DNA of 64,000 nt, taken from positions 124,001-188,000 of the forward strand of contig JAYFPE010000007.1 of assembly GCA_034928145.1 (NCBI GenBank). The letters run 5' to 3'. Numbering within the stretch: position 1 is the first letter of the stretch; the number at the start of each line of letters is the position of its first letter. The notes below the pieces were generated by a model. It worked only from the letters and a program-made list of their open reading frames with translations. It was not told where the DNA came from and made no database searches. Of this stretch, positions 51,108-59,046 are shown one piece after another. Source of the DNA: Pelethousia sp034928145. Its GTDB lineage: Bacteria; Bacillota; Clostridia; Christensenellales; CAG-138. The position numbers were made by a program, and so were the translations under genes.

Positions 51108-53078
51108 ATGAAAACCCTGCGAGCAAAAATCATTGCCGTTATGGTAGCCTTGCTGACTGCTTCCGTGGTCGTAACGGGCGCGATTTCCGCTTATCTGGGC
51201 TATCGGGGCACGCAAAACACCCTGGAGCAGAGCATGACCCAAATGGCCAAGGTGGCCGCGGAGCGGCTTGAATGGCAGCTTTACGCCTATAAAGGGCTGG
51301 TAGCGGATATGGGGCTGATCAAGCAGCTATCCGACAACGAAACTACCACCACCATGGCCTCCAAGCTCCGCTTGCTGCAAACGCGCGTGGAGGATGGCGG
51401 CTTTGTGGATGGGCACCTGGTCACCGTGCTCGGCCGTTCCCTCACGGACGAAACGGATTTCAGCGAGAACGCCTGCTTTAAGGCCGCGCTCAAAGGAGAG
51501 ACCACCACGAGCGATCTCATCATCAACGAGGATGGAAGCACGCGGATCGTATTCGGCGCACCCCTTTGGCAGCACGGCCAGCGTGGCCTGAAGGTGGCGG
51601 GCGTGATAATCACCTCGATGGATGGGGAGATTCTCAGCCGGCTCGTGGAAGGGTTGCAGGTGAGCGAAAACGGCTCCGCCTACATTATAAACCAGGAAGG
51701 CAACGTGATCGCGCACAAAAACCGCGCGCTAGTTACGGGCCGCAGCAACACCATTCAGGATGCGAAAACGGATCCCAGCCAGGCGGATCTGGCAGCGCTG
51801 GAGCAGCGGATGATCGAGGGCCTCTGCGGCTTTGGCTCCTATGTTTACGGCGGCGAGAACAAGATGCTCTCCTATGCGCCCATTTCAGAGACCAGCGGCT
51901 GGAGCCTAGCCGTTACCGCGCCGAAGGCAGATTTCATGGAGCAGACCTGGCAGGGCATCTACATCACCATCGGCCTGGCGGCGCTGGTGGTGGCGGTGGG
52001 CGCGGCTGCGGCCGTGGTTGTGGCCAACCAAATATCCCGCCCCGTGAAGGCCTGCGCCAACCGGCTGGCCCTGGTAGCCGAGGGGGACCTCCAATCTCCT
52101 GTGCCGCAGGTAAAAAGTAAGGATGAAACCAAGATATTGGCCGATGCTACCGATACCATTCTCACACAGGTGCGCGAAATTATCGCGGATATGGATGCGC
52201 GGTTGGACGGCATGGCCGGCGGTGATTTCGGCGCAGCAGGCCTCGGCGCGGCTTATAGGGGAGATTTTCAGCCCCTGGCCCAGTCAATGGATCGTATTGC
52301 CCAAACCCTGAGCGATGCCATACGGCAGATCGTCCGATCCGCAGAGCAGGTAGCCCTGGGTGCCGGCCAGGTCGCCAACGGCGCGCAATCCCTCAGCCAG
52401 GGTGCGGCCGAACAGGCCGGCACCGTAGAGGAGCTATTCGCCTCCGTCAGCTCCATTTCGGAGCAGGTGCGCGAGAACGCGCAAAGCGCGGATGATGCCA
52501 AGCAGCTCGCGGACGGGGCGCAGGCACAGGTACTCGAGGGCAATGCCAAGATGGCCGAGATGACCCAGGCCATGGCCGATATCCGCGCTTCCTCCGGCGA
52601 GATTGGCAAGATCATCAAAACTATTGAGGATATCGCCTTTCAAACCAACATCCTGGCTCTCAACGCGGCCGTGGAAGCGGCCCGGGCCGGGGAGGCGGGC
52701 AAGGGGTTTGCCGTGGTGGCGGATGAGGTGCGCAACCTTGCTTCCAAGAGCGCCGAGGCCGCGAGCAACACCACTTCCCTTATCGAAGGCTCCATCGCCT
52801 CCGTGGAACGGGGCGCGGGCATTGCGCAGGGTACGGCCCAATCCCTGGATGCGGTTGTGGAAGGCGTAAAGAAGCTGGCCGCCACGGTGGAGCAGATCAC
52901 GAAGGCCAGCCGGGAGCAGGCTGAGGCCGTATCCCAGGTGAGCCTGGGTATGGAGCGGATCTCCGCTGTGGTGCAAACCAACTCCGCCACCGCGCAAGAG
53001 AGCGCCGCCGCCAGTGAGGAGCTTTCCAGCCAGTCTTCGCTTTTGCAGGATATGATGCGCGAATTTCACTTGGCATAA
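51108..53078 (+). CDS. Methyl-accepting chemotaxis protein
   Basis: A 656-residue membrane chemoreceptor. Helix 1 (~8-28) is followed by an extracellular double-Cache-like sensor (~35-275) with GVIITSMDGEILSRLV and SETSGWSLAVTAPKADFMEQ, helix 2 (~287-308), HAMP (~310-362) and a long coiled-coil signalling domain. The conserved tip NAAVEAARAGEAGKGFAVVA/DEVRNLASKSAEAA (~520-550) contacts CheA and CheW. A cheW gene begins 21 bases after the stop. No other chemotaxis genes are in the window, so it must feed a CheA encoded elsewhere. Confidence 0.93.
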   Translation: MKTLRAKIIAVMVALLTASVVVTGAISAYLGYRGTQNTLEQSMTQMAKVAAERLEWQLYAYKGLVADMGLIKQLSDNETTTTMASKLRLLQTRVEDGGFVDGHLVTVLGRSLTDETDFSENACFKAALKGETTTSDLIINEDGSTRIVFGAPLWQHGQRGLKVAGVIITSMDGEILSRLVEGLQVSENGSAYIINQEGNVIAHKNRALVTGRSNTIQDAKTDPSQADLAALEQRMIEGLCGFGSYVYGGENKMLSYAPISETSGWSLAVTAPKADFMEQTWQGIYITIGLAALVVAVGAAAAVVVANQISRPVKACANRLALVAEGDLQSPVPQVKSKDETKILADATDTILTQVREIIADMDARLDGMAGGDFGAAGLGAAYRGDFQPLAQSMDRIAQTLSDAIRQIVRSAEQVALGAGQVANGAQSLSQGAAEQAGTVEELFASVSSISEQVRENAQSADDAKQLADGAQAQVLEGNAKMAEMTQAMADIRASSGEIGKIIKTIEDIAFQTNILALNAAVEAARAGEAGKGFAVVADEVRNLASKSAEAASNTTSLIEGSIASVERGAGIAQGTAQSLDAVVEGVKKLAATVEQITKASREQAEAVSQVSLGMERISAVVQTNSATAQESAAASEELSSQSSLLQDMMREFHLA

Positions 53079-53099
53079 AATATGGAGAGGAGAAACGGT

Positions 53100-53555
53100 A
53101 TGGAATCCCTGCTGAACATGGCCATTGGCCAGGAGGAGATGGAAAACCGGTATCTGATATTCTGGCTGGATGAGCAGCTTTTCGGCCTGCCTATCGAAAG
53201 CGTGGTGCAGATCGTACAGATGCAGGAAATCATCCGTATACCCAAGGCCCCCGCCTATGAAAAGGGCGTGATCCACCTGAGGGGCAGCATTATTACCGTA
53301 ATGGACGCCCGGCTCCGCCTGGGCAAGGCGGAGGCCGATTATACGGAGCGCACCTGCATCCTGGCATGCAGCGTTGCCGGCAAATCCCTAGGCCTGATCG
53401 TGGATGCGGTGGAAGAGGTTATGCAGATCGCCAGGGAGGATATTTCGCCCGCTCCCGCGCTGGCCGCTTCGGCCAACGACTATATGCTGGGCGTGGCCAG
53501 GGCGGATATGGGCATGGTGTTGCTGCTCTCCCCGGAAAAGCTCTGGAGCTTGTAA
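53100..53555 (+). CDS. cheW: CheW-like coupling protein
   Basis: A CheW/SH3-like domain of 151 residues: FWLDEQLFGLPIESVVQIVQ, KGVIHLRGSIITVMDARLRL and ILACSVAGKSLGLIVDAVEEV are the family landmarks. The ATG at 53100 has GAGAGGAGA at the right distance; the ATG at 53082 overlaps that site and is less likely. The protein links chemoreceptors to CheA, and its pairing with the receptor gene suggests a dedicated adaptor. Confidence 0.88.
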   Translation: MESLLNMAIGQEEMENRYLIFWLDEQLFGLPIESVVQIVQMQEIIRIPKAPAYEKGVIHLRGSIITVMDARLRLGKAEADYTERTCILACSVAGKSLGLIVDAVEEVMQIAREDISPAPALAASANDYMLGVARADMGMVLLLSPEKLWSL

Positions 53556-53590
53556 GTGATAGGAAGCGACTATAGCATTTTTCGATACGT

Positions 53591-53616
53591 AAAAGCGGCC
53601 CTAGGGCCGCTTTTTT
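53591..53616. terminator. Strong terminator after cheW
   Basis: AAAAGCGGCCC/TA/GGGCCGCTTTTTT, an almost perfect palindrome with a T-run, located between convergent genes. Confidence 0.88.
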
Positions 53617-53625
53617 ATCTTCCCA

Positions 53626-54057
53626 TCACACGATGGTGATCTCGTCTCCCGGGCGGATATCGCCCGGCTCGAGAACCTTTACGAAGATGCCCTCCGTAGG
53701 CATGATGCACATACCGACCTGCTTGTATATCTGGCAATGCTGGTGGCACTCCTTGCCGATTTGGGTCACCTCGGCCAGGCAATCGCCAAGGCGCAGCTTG
53801 GTGCCCACAGCCAGGGTATAGAGCTCAATGCCCTCGGTGGTGATGTTTTCCGCGAATTTGCCGGGCGTCAAATCCTGCACGCCCAGGGCGGTCATCTTAT
53901 CCACGCTCTCCTTAGCCAGCAGGCTGATCTGCCTATGCCAGTTCGCTGCGTGAGCGTCCCCCTCAATGCCGTGATCCACGCTGGTGTGGGCTACGGGGAT
54001 GGGGTGCTTGAAGGTACCCTTATGTTCGCTAATGTTTACCGCTACCACCTTTGCCAT
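53626..54057 (-). CDS. MOSC domain protein of the molybdenum cofactor operon
   Basis: A 143-residue MOSC domain protein: VDHGIEGDAHAANWHRQISLL, PGKFAENITTEGIEL and the conserved Cys in IGKECHQHCQIY. MOSC domains handle sulfur carried on Cys, in Moco sulfuration or related reactions. It is the last gene of a moaB/mog-moaC-moaA series, six bases after moaA. Small stand-alone MOSC proteins are common in such Clostridia operons; the exact step is unassigned. Confidence 0.85.
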   Translation of the reverse strand: MAKVVAVNISEHKGTFKHPIPVAHTSVDHGIEGDAHAANWHRQISLLAKESVDKMTALGVQDLTPGKFAENITTEGIELYTLAVGTKLRLGDCLAEVTQIGKECHQHCQIYKQVGMCIMPTEGIFVKVLEPGDIRPGDEITIV

Positions 54058-54063
54058 CTTAGC

Positions 54064-55008
54064 TTATCCTCCGATCCGGTTCATGGTCCGGTCCGTATCG
54101 CTGCCACGCTCCGCCATGTGGTGGCGCATGGGCTTTTTTGTGATGCCGGCCCGCATGGCGGCCAACAGCGCCTCCCCTGTAAGGCCGCGCAGGGGGATTT
54201 CCTCGCTGGAGTGCAGGCAAGGCTTAAGCATGCCATCCGCAGTCACGCGAATGCGGTTGCAATCCCCGCAAAAGCGATGGCTTAGGGGGCGAATCAGCCC
54301 TACCGTGCCCAAATAGCCAGGCATTTGGTAGCGCTCCGCCACGCCTTTGGCTGGCAGGGGAGCCAGCGCCGGGCAAGCCGTGAGCACCGTTTCGGCAGGC
54401 AGGAAGCGGCCCTTTTCCCAATGCGCGCATTCGCCAATGGGCATCAGCTCGATAAAGCGAACCTCGTAGGGCTTGTCCCTGGTCAGTTCGACCAGGGCGG
54501 GGATCTCGTCGTCGTTGACGCCGCCCATCAGCACAGCATTGAGCTTGATGTTGGTAAAGCCGGCCGCCTCGGCGGCCTCAATGCCGGCCCAGGTATCTTT
54601 AAATTCGCCCCAGCGGGTGATGCGGCGGTATTTGGCCGGATTCAGCGTGTCCAGGCTGATGTTGAGCCGGTCGACCCCTGCCGCGCGCAGATCTTCGGCG
54701 TAGCGCGTGAGCAGCAGGCCGTTGGTGGTGAGGCAGAGCTCGCCGAGGCCGTTTAGCGCGCCGATTCCCCGGCAGATTTCCAAAATACCCTTGCGCACCA
54801 GCGGCTCGCCGCCGGTGATGCGGATCTTGGTGATGCCCAAAGAAACAGCGGCCTCGGCGATGGCCACACATTCCTCCACCCGCAGGATTTCGCTGTGCGG
54901 CAGAATGGGCACGCCGCTTTCGGGCATGCAGTATTGGCAACGCAGGTTGCACTTATCCGTAACGGAAAGCCGCAAATACTCGATGGAGCGCCCGTAATCA
55001 TCCAGCAT
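54064..55008 (-). CDS. moaA: GTP 3',8-cyclase
   Basis: Radical-SAM enzyme of the first step of molybdenum cofactor synthesis. The SAM-cluster motif is Cys20-x3-Cys24-x2-Cys27 (CNLRCQYC), the SAM-binding ITGGEPLVRKG follows, and the C-terminal second cluster is in FCGDCNRIRVTADGMLKPCL. The protein ends in the required Gly-Gly (TMNRIGG). The length of 314 residues is normal. The true start is ATG 55008, two bases after the moaC stop; a long open frame upstream overlaps moaC and is spurious. Confidence 0.93.
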   Translation of the reverse strand: MLDDYGRSIEYLRLSVTDKCNLRCQYCMPESGVPILPHSEILRVEECVAIAEAAVSLGITKIRITGGEPLVRKGILEICRGIGALNGLGELCLTTNGLLLTRYAEDLRAAGVDRLNISLDTLNPAKYRRITRWGEFKDTWAGIEAAEAAGFTNIKLNAVLMGGVNDDEIPALVELTRDKPYEVRFIELMPIGECAHWEKGRFLPAETVLTACPALAPLPAKGVAERYQMPGYLGTVGLIRPLSHRFCGDCNRIRVTADGMLKPCLHSSEEIPLRGLTGEALLAAMRAGITKKPMRHHMAERGSDTDRTMNRIGG

Positions 55009-55010
55009 GC

Positions 55011-55493
55011 TCAATCCTCGCTTTGCCGCTGATAGATGCCGCTTTTGCCGCCGCTCTTGTGCAGCAGGCAGATCTGGCCGATCTCCATGCCCCGATCCAC
55101 GGCCTTGCACATATCGTATACCGTAAGGGCGGCCACGGAGCAGGCGGTGAGGGCTTCCATTTCCACCCCCGTGTGGTAGGTGCAGGAGACCTCGGCCTCG
55201 ATGCGTACCCGATCCGTGCCCAGCGGCGCTAATTCCACGCGCACGGCGTCCAGCGGCAGGGGGTGGCACATGGGGATCAGTTCCCATGTGCGCTTGGCAG
55301 CCATGATGCCGGCGATGCGGGCGCAGGCGAATACATCCCCTTTGGGCATTTGCCCGCCTGTGATCAGGGCCAGGGTTTCGGGCTTCATTTTTACAATGGC
55401 CTCTGCCACGGCCCGGCGCTTGCTATCGGCCTTGGCCCCCACATCTACCATGCGGGCCTGGCCCTTTTCATCTATGTGCGATAGCTTTTCCAT
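55011..55493 (-). CDS. moaC: Cyclic pyranopterin monophosphate synthase
   Basis: Works directly after MoaA. The conserved segments LSHIDEKGQARMVDVGAK, GDVFACARIAGIMAAKRT, LIPMCHPLPLD and CTYHTGVEMEALTACSVAAL (catalytic Lys and His residues among them) are intact. The 160-residue length is normal. AAGGAG lies upstream of ATG 55493; an ATG twelve codons earlier is not supported. Confidence 0.94.
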   Translation of the reverse strand: MEKLSHIDEKGQARMVDVGAKADSKRRAVAEAIVKMKPETLALITGGQMPKGDVFACARIAGIMAAKRTWELIPMCHPLPLDAVRVELAPLGTDRVRIEAEVSCTYHTGVEMEALTACSVAALTVYDMCKAVDRGMEIGQICLLHKSGGKSGIYQRQSED

Positions 55494-55513
55494 ATGCTCT
55501 CCTTGGGCGCCCT

Positions 55514-56002
55514 TTATGTGCGGGCGCATTCCGCAGCTTCACCCCGCAGGATATCCACCCCATGGCCCAACGCCGGCAGGATAACCTCCAGGCATTCGCG
55601 CACAGCCTTGGGGCTGCCGGGCAGGTTGACGATAAGCGTGCGTTTACGGATGCCGGCCATGGCCCTGGTGAGCATGGCCCGGTTGGTGATTTGCAGGCTC
55701 CTTGCGCGCATGGCCTCGGGGATGCCCGGGGTTAGGCGGTCCACCACATCCAGCGTGGCCTCGGGCGTCACATCCCGAGAAGAAAAGCCCGTGCCGCCGG
55801 TGGTAAAAACCACCTCCGCCAGATCCTCATCGCAAAGCTTTTTCAGGGCCTCGGCAATTAGCAAGCGCTCATCCGCCAGGATCTCATAAGAAGATACCGA
55901 AGCAAAGCCCTGGCACATCTCTCGGATGACCTGGCCGCTCACATCTTCCCGCTCGCCCCGGGCGCCCTTATCGCTGGCCGTGATGATGGCGATCCTATAC
56001 AT
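55514..56002 (-). CDS. MoaB/Mog-type molybdopterin adenylyltransferase
   Basis: A 162-residue MogA/MoaB-fold protein: TASDKGARGEREDVSGQ at the N-terminus, VVFTTGGTGFSSRDVTPEAT as the molybdopterin-binding loop, and VNLPGSPKAVRECL. It activates molybdopterin with ATP before metal insertion. It is the first gene of the Moco operon. Molybdate transport and moaD/moaE/moeA genes are not in the window and must lie elsewhere. Confidence 0.9.
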   Translation of the reverse strand: MYRIAIITASDKGARGEREDVSGQVIREMCQGFASVSSYEILADERLLIAEALKKLCDEDLAEVVFTTGGTGFSSRDVTPEATLDVVDRLTPGIPEAMRARSLQITNRAMLTRAMAGIRKRTLIVNLPGSPKAVRECLEVILPALGHGVDILRGEAAECART

Positions 56003-56050
56003 GACGTTCCTCCTATAGGGCCGGGCTGCCCGCTGATTTGCGCATGATTG

Positions 56051-56059
56051 ATTATAGCA
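56051..56059 (-). promoter_or_regulatory. Extended -10 promoter of the Moco operon
   Basis: On the minus strand TGCTATAAT, about 50 bases ahead of the first start codon; no clear -35. I see no Moco riboswitch-like structure. Confidence 0.5.
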
Positions 56060-56186
56060 TATCCAGCGGAAAGAAGGAAATTGTTTGAGAAAATGATGCG
56101 AATATCGTTTTTACATGCACTTTACAGGCATTTTATCGAAAATATCTTGTAATTTCCAGTTACATCCATTAAAATTTTATATACAT

Positions 56187-58079
56187 ATGGCTTTTTATCA
56201 TACTACACAAAACCGGAACCTGACGGCTGAAAAATCAAGGCGGCGGCCTTTTGGGGTAGGCCCCTTGGCAGGGGATAAACGAGGCCCGGGCGGCAAGCCG
56301 GGGCTGGTTTTTCTTGCGTGCAGCTTGCTGTTTGCGATTGCCCTGGTTTGGCTGTTCAGCCTGCAAAAGGCCAGGATCAAGCGGGAGATCGATTCTCTCG
56401 TGTGCAGCAACCTTGATGCGAACATCCAAAACCGGGCCTCCGAGATTAGCGGGCAAATCGCCGATACCCGCAACACGTTGCAGGCAGCGGCCGACGTGGT
56501 GCAGATCGCCGGCGTTCCTCCGGAGGATGCGCGCTTTCAGGCGTTGCTCGACCAAATAGACGCCATGGATTCCGCTGAAAATGTGTGCTATACCGCCGCG
56601 GCAGATCTGGCGACCAGCAAGCTGGCTGCTTCCGCCGCGCGCCTGCTCCGGGGCGAGGCCGTGGTGACCGATATCACATATTCCGTCCCCTTGGGCGGCT
56701 ATTATTTTTATATCTGCATGCCCGTATGGGAAGAGGGGGGGGTTTCCGGGGTGATTTCCGCCCGCGTGTGGGCGGAGGACCTGACGCGGGCAGAGCCGGA
56801 TGGCGTTACCTACAAAAACGTGCGCACCTACCTGATAAATAGCGATGGCCGCTTCGCTTTCATCGACCAGCAGACCCGCCCGGTTGGGGATATTTTCGCC
56901 AGCATGCGAAACGACGGTCTCTCCGAGGTGGATACGGCCCACCTTGCCCGGGCTTTGCATGGCCAAGGTGGAAGCAGCTATCAATTCACCCGCAAGGGTG
57001 ATGATTTCTTCGTTTCTATCGGTGAGATCGGCTATAACGACTGGCACCTGGCGGCCTTTTTGCGCGGATCGGATGTGCTGGTGCAATCCGACGGCATGCT
57101 CCAAAGCGTTCTGCATACCAGCGCCGCCCTGGTGCTGCTGACTACGGGCACCTGTTGCGTAATCTATGTCATGCTCCTAAAGGATCGCAGAAAGCTCGAG
57201 CGTGAGCAGCGCCGCTATGCCATGCTGGGCCAGTTCTCCGATACGGTTCTTTTTGAATACAACCGCGAAACGGACGCCGTGGAATTTACCTCCAACGCAA
57301 AGGCCCGCCTTTGCCTGGAGGGAGCCGCCCGCCTGGAGGATATCACCTACCCGGATCAGGCCCGCAAGCTTTTCCATCCGGACGACCTTGATAAGGTACG
57401 AGAGATCTTCTTTGCGCGCAAGGAGGAGGGCGCCCTTTATTATACGGAGCTGCGGATCAAATGCCAGGATGGCTGCTACCTTTGGTTCGGTTGCCAATAT
57501 AGGGCGTTGGAGGATGCGGCCAGGGGCCTTTCGCTAGTGGTAGGAAAGCTGGTGGATATCACGGATCAGCGCAGCCGCGAGCAGGCGCTGGAGGAAAGCG
57601 CCCGCCGGGATATCCTCACAGGCGTCTATAATAAGGCCGGGGAGGATCTGGTTGACGAGCTTTTAAAGGAGCGGCCCCAGGGCGCTTTGATAATGTTGGA
57701 TGTGGATCGGCTCAAAAAGCTCAACGATACCTATGGCCACAGCGTCGGCGATCTGGCGCTGGCCGAGCTCGGCCGCCTGCTCAACGAGACCTTTCGCCAG
57801 GGCGATATCGTAGCCCGGGTAGGCGGGGATGAATTCATCGTATTCCTGCCCGGCCCGCGCGACCCGGAGGTGGCATGCACGCGTACCGAGCAGTTGCTCT
57901 GCCGTATCCGCGCCATCCCTGTGGGAGACCAGGGACAGACCCTTTCTGTCAGTGCGGGGCTCGCCCTTGCGCCCCGGGATGGCCATACCTACCGGGAACT
58001 TTACGCGGCCGCGGATAAGGCGATGTATTGCGCCAAACAGAAATGCGTCTGCAAAGAGGCTTTAGTGGAAAAACAATAA
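56187..58079 (+). CDS. Membrane diguanylate cyclase with Cache-like and PAS sensor domains
   Basis: Makes the second messenger c-di-GMP. A basic N-terminus and helix (~40-60) are followed by an extracellular Cache-like sensor (~70-315), a second helix (~325-345), a PAS domain (~365-480) and a GGDEF domain (~485-630). That domain carries LDVDRLKKLNDTYGHSVGDLAL and an intact GGDEF active site (RVGGDEFIVF, near residue 545). No RxxD inhibitory site is obvious. The start is uncertain: neither ATG 56115 nor ATG 56187 has a ribosome site. The gene is monocistronic and divergent from the Moco operon. Confidence 0.87.
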   Translation: MAFYHTTQNRNLTAEKSRRRPFGVGPLAGDKRGPGGKPGLVFLACSLLFAIALVWLFSLQKARIKREIDSLVCSNLDANIQNRASEISGQIADTRNTLQAAADVVQIAGVPPEDARFQALLDQIDAMDSAENVCYTAAADLATSKLAASAARLLRGEAVVTDITYSVPLGGYYFYICMPVWEEGGVSGVISARVWAEDLTRAEPDGVTYKNVRTYLINSDGRFAFIDQQTRPVGDIFASMRNDGLSEVDTAHLARALHGQGGSSYQFTRKGDDFFVSIGEIGYNDWHLAAFLRGSDVLVQSDGMLQSVLHTSAALVLLTTGTCCVIYVMLLKDRRKLEREQRRYAMLGQFSDTVLFEYNRETDAVEFTSNAKARLCLEGAARLEDITYPDQARKLFHPDDLDKVREIFFARKEEGALYYTELRIKCQDGCYLWFGCQYRALEDAARGLSLVVGKLVDITDQRSREQALEESARRDILTGVYNKAGEDLVDELLKERPQGALIMLDVDRLKKLNDTYGHSVGDLALAELGRLLNETFRQGDIVARVGGDEFIVFLPGPRDPEVACTRTEQLLCRIRAIPVGDQGQTLSVSAGLALAPRDGHTYRELYAAADKAMYCAKQKCVCKEALVEKQ

Positions 58080-58099
58080 AGCCCTGAGAACCAGGGCTT
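58079..58099 (+). terminator. Terminator overlapping the cyclase stop codon
   Basis: AAGCCCTG/AGAAC/CAGGGCTT followed by GTTG. A near copy (AAGCCCCGGGAACCAGGGCTT) recurs at about 58300-58320. Confidence 0.6.
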
Positions 58100-58332
58100 G
58101 TTGAGTGTTAAAAAACCTGGGGTTGTCAAGGGGCCGTAGCCCCCTGACCTCCATTCCGGCTTCGGCGGCATGTACGCCAAAACGGACGAAAGCCGCAGGC
58201 TTTTTTACTTTTCACGCTTTGCCGCCCGGAAACGCGCTGCGTTTTAGGCAAAGCGCGCATCCTCAGAACAGTGGCCGCGCAACTTTTTTGATAAGTAGCA
58301 AGCCCCGGGAACCAGGGCTTGCACAAAAATCC
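58100..58332. other. GC-rich hairpin-bearing spacer
   Basis: About 230 bases between two near-identical terminator-like hairpins. It contains a perfect 9-bp inverted repeat (CGCTTTGCC/GGCAAAGCG, about 58219-58259) and GGGGC/GCCCC. No frame has coding features. It resembles the island at 33.8-34.2 kb in style. Confidence 0.4.
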
Positions 58333-58357
58333 AAAGTGGCGCAAGGGCCGCTTTTTT
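58333..58357. terminator. Terminator next to the nrdG stop
   Basis: AAAGTGGC / GCCGCTTT (one G-T pair) followed on the + strand by TTTTTT. Confidence 0.6.
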
Positions 58358-58362
58358 GGTTG

Positions 58363-59046
58363 TCAGGCCAGCAGATTGGGCTGCAGGGCCAGCAGCGCGT
58401 CCATCTCGGCGGCAACGGCCACGGAACTGAGGGCCGGGCGCTGCAGCAGGGGCGCATCCTGGGGCCTATAGAGAGCGGGCGGGCGAAAATAATTGAGCCG
58501 CCAGCGGGGGGCTGGGGGAAAGGAAGCGAGCAGCTCCTTGAGCTGCTCCATTCTAAGGCCAGGGTAAAGGGTGGTGCGCAGCTCGTAGGCCGCGCCCAGC
58601 CATTGCAGGGCCTTGGCGGTTTTGGCCGGGCCCGCGCCCTCCTGGCCGGTAACCGCGGGGTAATCGGCGGGCAGGGCTTTAATATCCAGGGCTACGTAAT
58701 CGAGCAGGCCCGCTTCCCATAGGGCCACCACAGCGCCGGGCCGCTGGCCGTTGGTATCGAGCTTTGTTTTGTAGCCCAGGGCCCGGATACGGCTAAGTAC
58801 CTCGGGCAGATCCGTTTGCAATGTGGGCTCGCCGCCGCTGAGCACCACGCCGTCCAACAGGCCCCTGCGTTTTTCGAGAAAGGCCCATACCTCCTCTTCA
58901 GCCGGGTTTGCGCCGCCGGCCCGGCTGATCAGCTCGCGATTGTGGCAGTAGAAGCAGTTCATATCGCAGCCCCGGGTGAAAAGCACACAGCAAAGCACGC
59001 CGGGGAAATCGATGGTGCTGCTTTTTTGTATGCCGCCTAAGATCAT
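58363..59046 (-). CDS. nrdG: Anaerobic ribonucleotide reductase activating protein
   Basis: Radical-SAM activase that puts the glycyl radical on NrdD. The cluster motif is Cys27-x3-Cys31-x2-Cys34 (CDMNCFYC), followed by VVLSGGEPTLQTDLP and YVALDIKALPADY. The 227-residue length is typical of the long NrdG type. Its ATG overlaps the nrdD stop by four bases, so activase and reductase are translated together. Confidence 0.92.
   Translation of the reverse strand: MILGGIQKSSTIDFPGVLCCVLFTRGCDMNCFYCHNRELISRAGGANPAEEEVWAFLEKRRGLLDGVVLSGGEPTLQTDLPEVLSRIRALGYKTKLDTNGQRPGAVVALWEAGLLDYVALDIKALPADYPAVTGQEGAGPAKTAKALQWLGAAYELRTTLYPGLRMEQLKELLASFPPAPRWRLNYFRPPALYRPQDAPLLQRPALSSVAVAAEMDALLALQPNLLA

Noticed and set aside
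54064..55287. Longer moaA form starting near 55287
   Set aside because: The extra N-terminus overlaps moaC in another frame and is low-complexity Gly/Arg/His. ATG 55008 is directly followed by the normal MoaA beginning.
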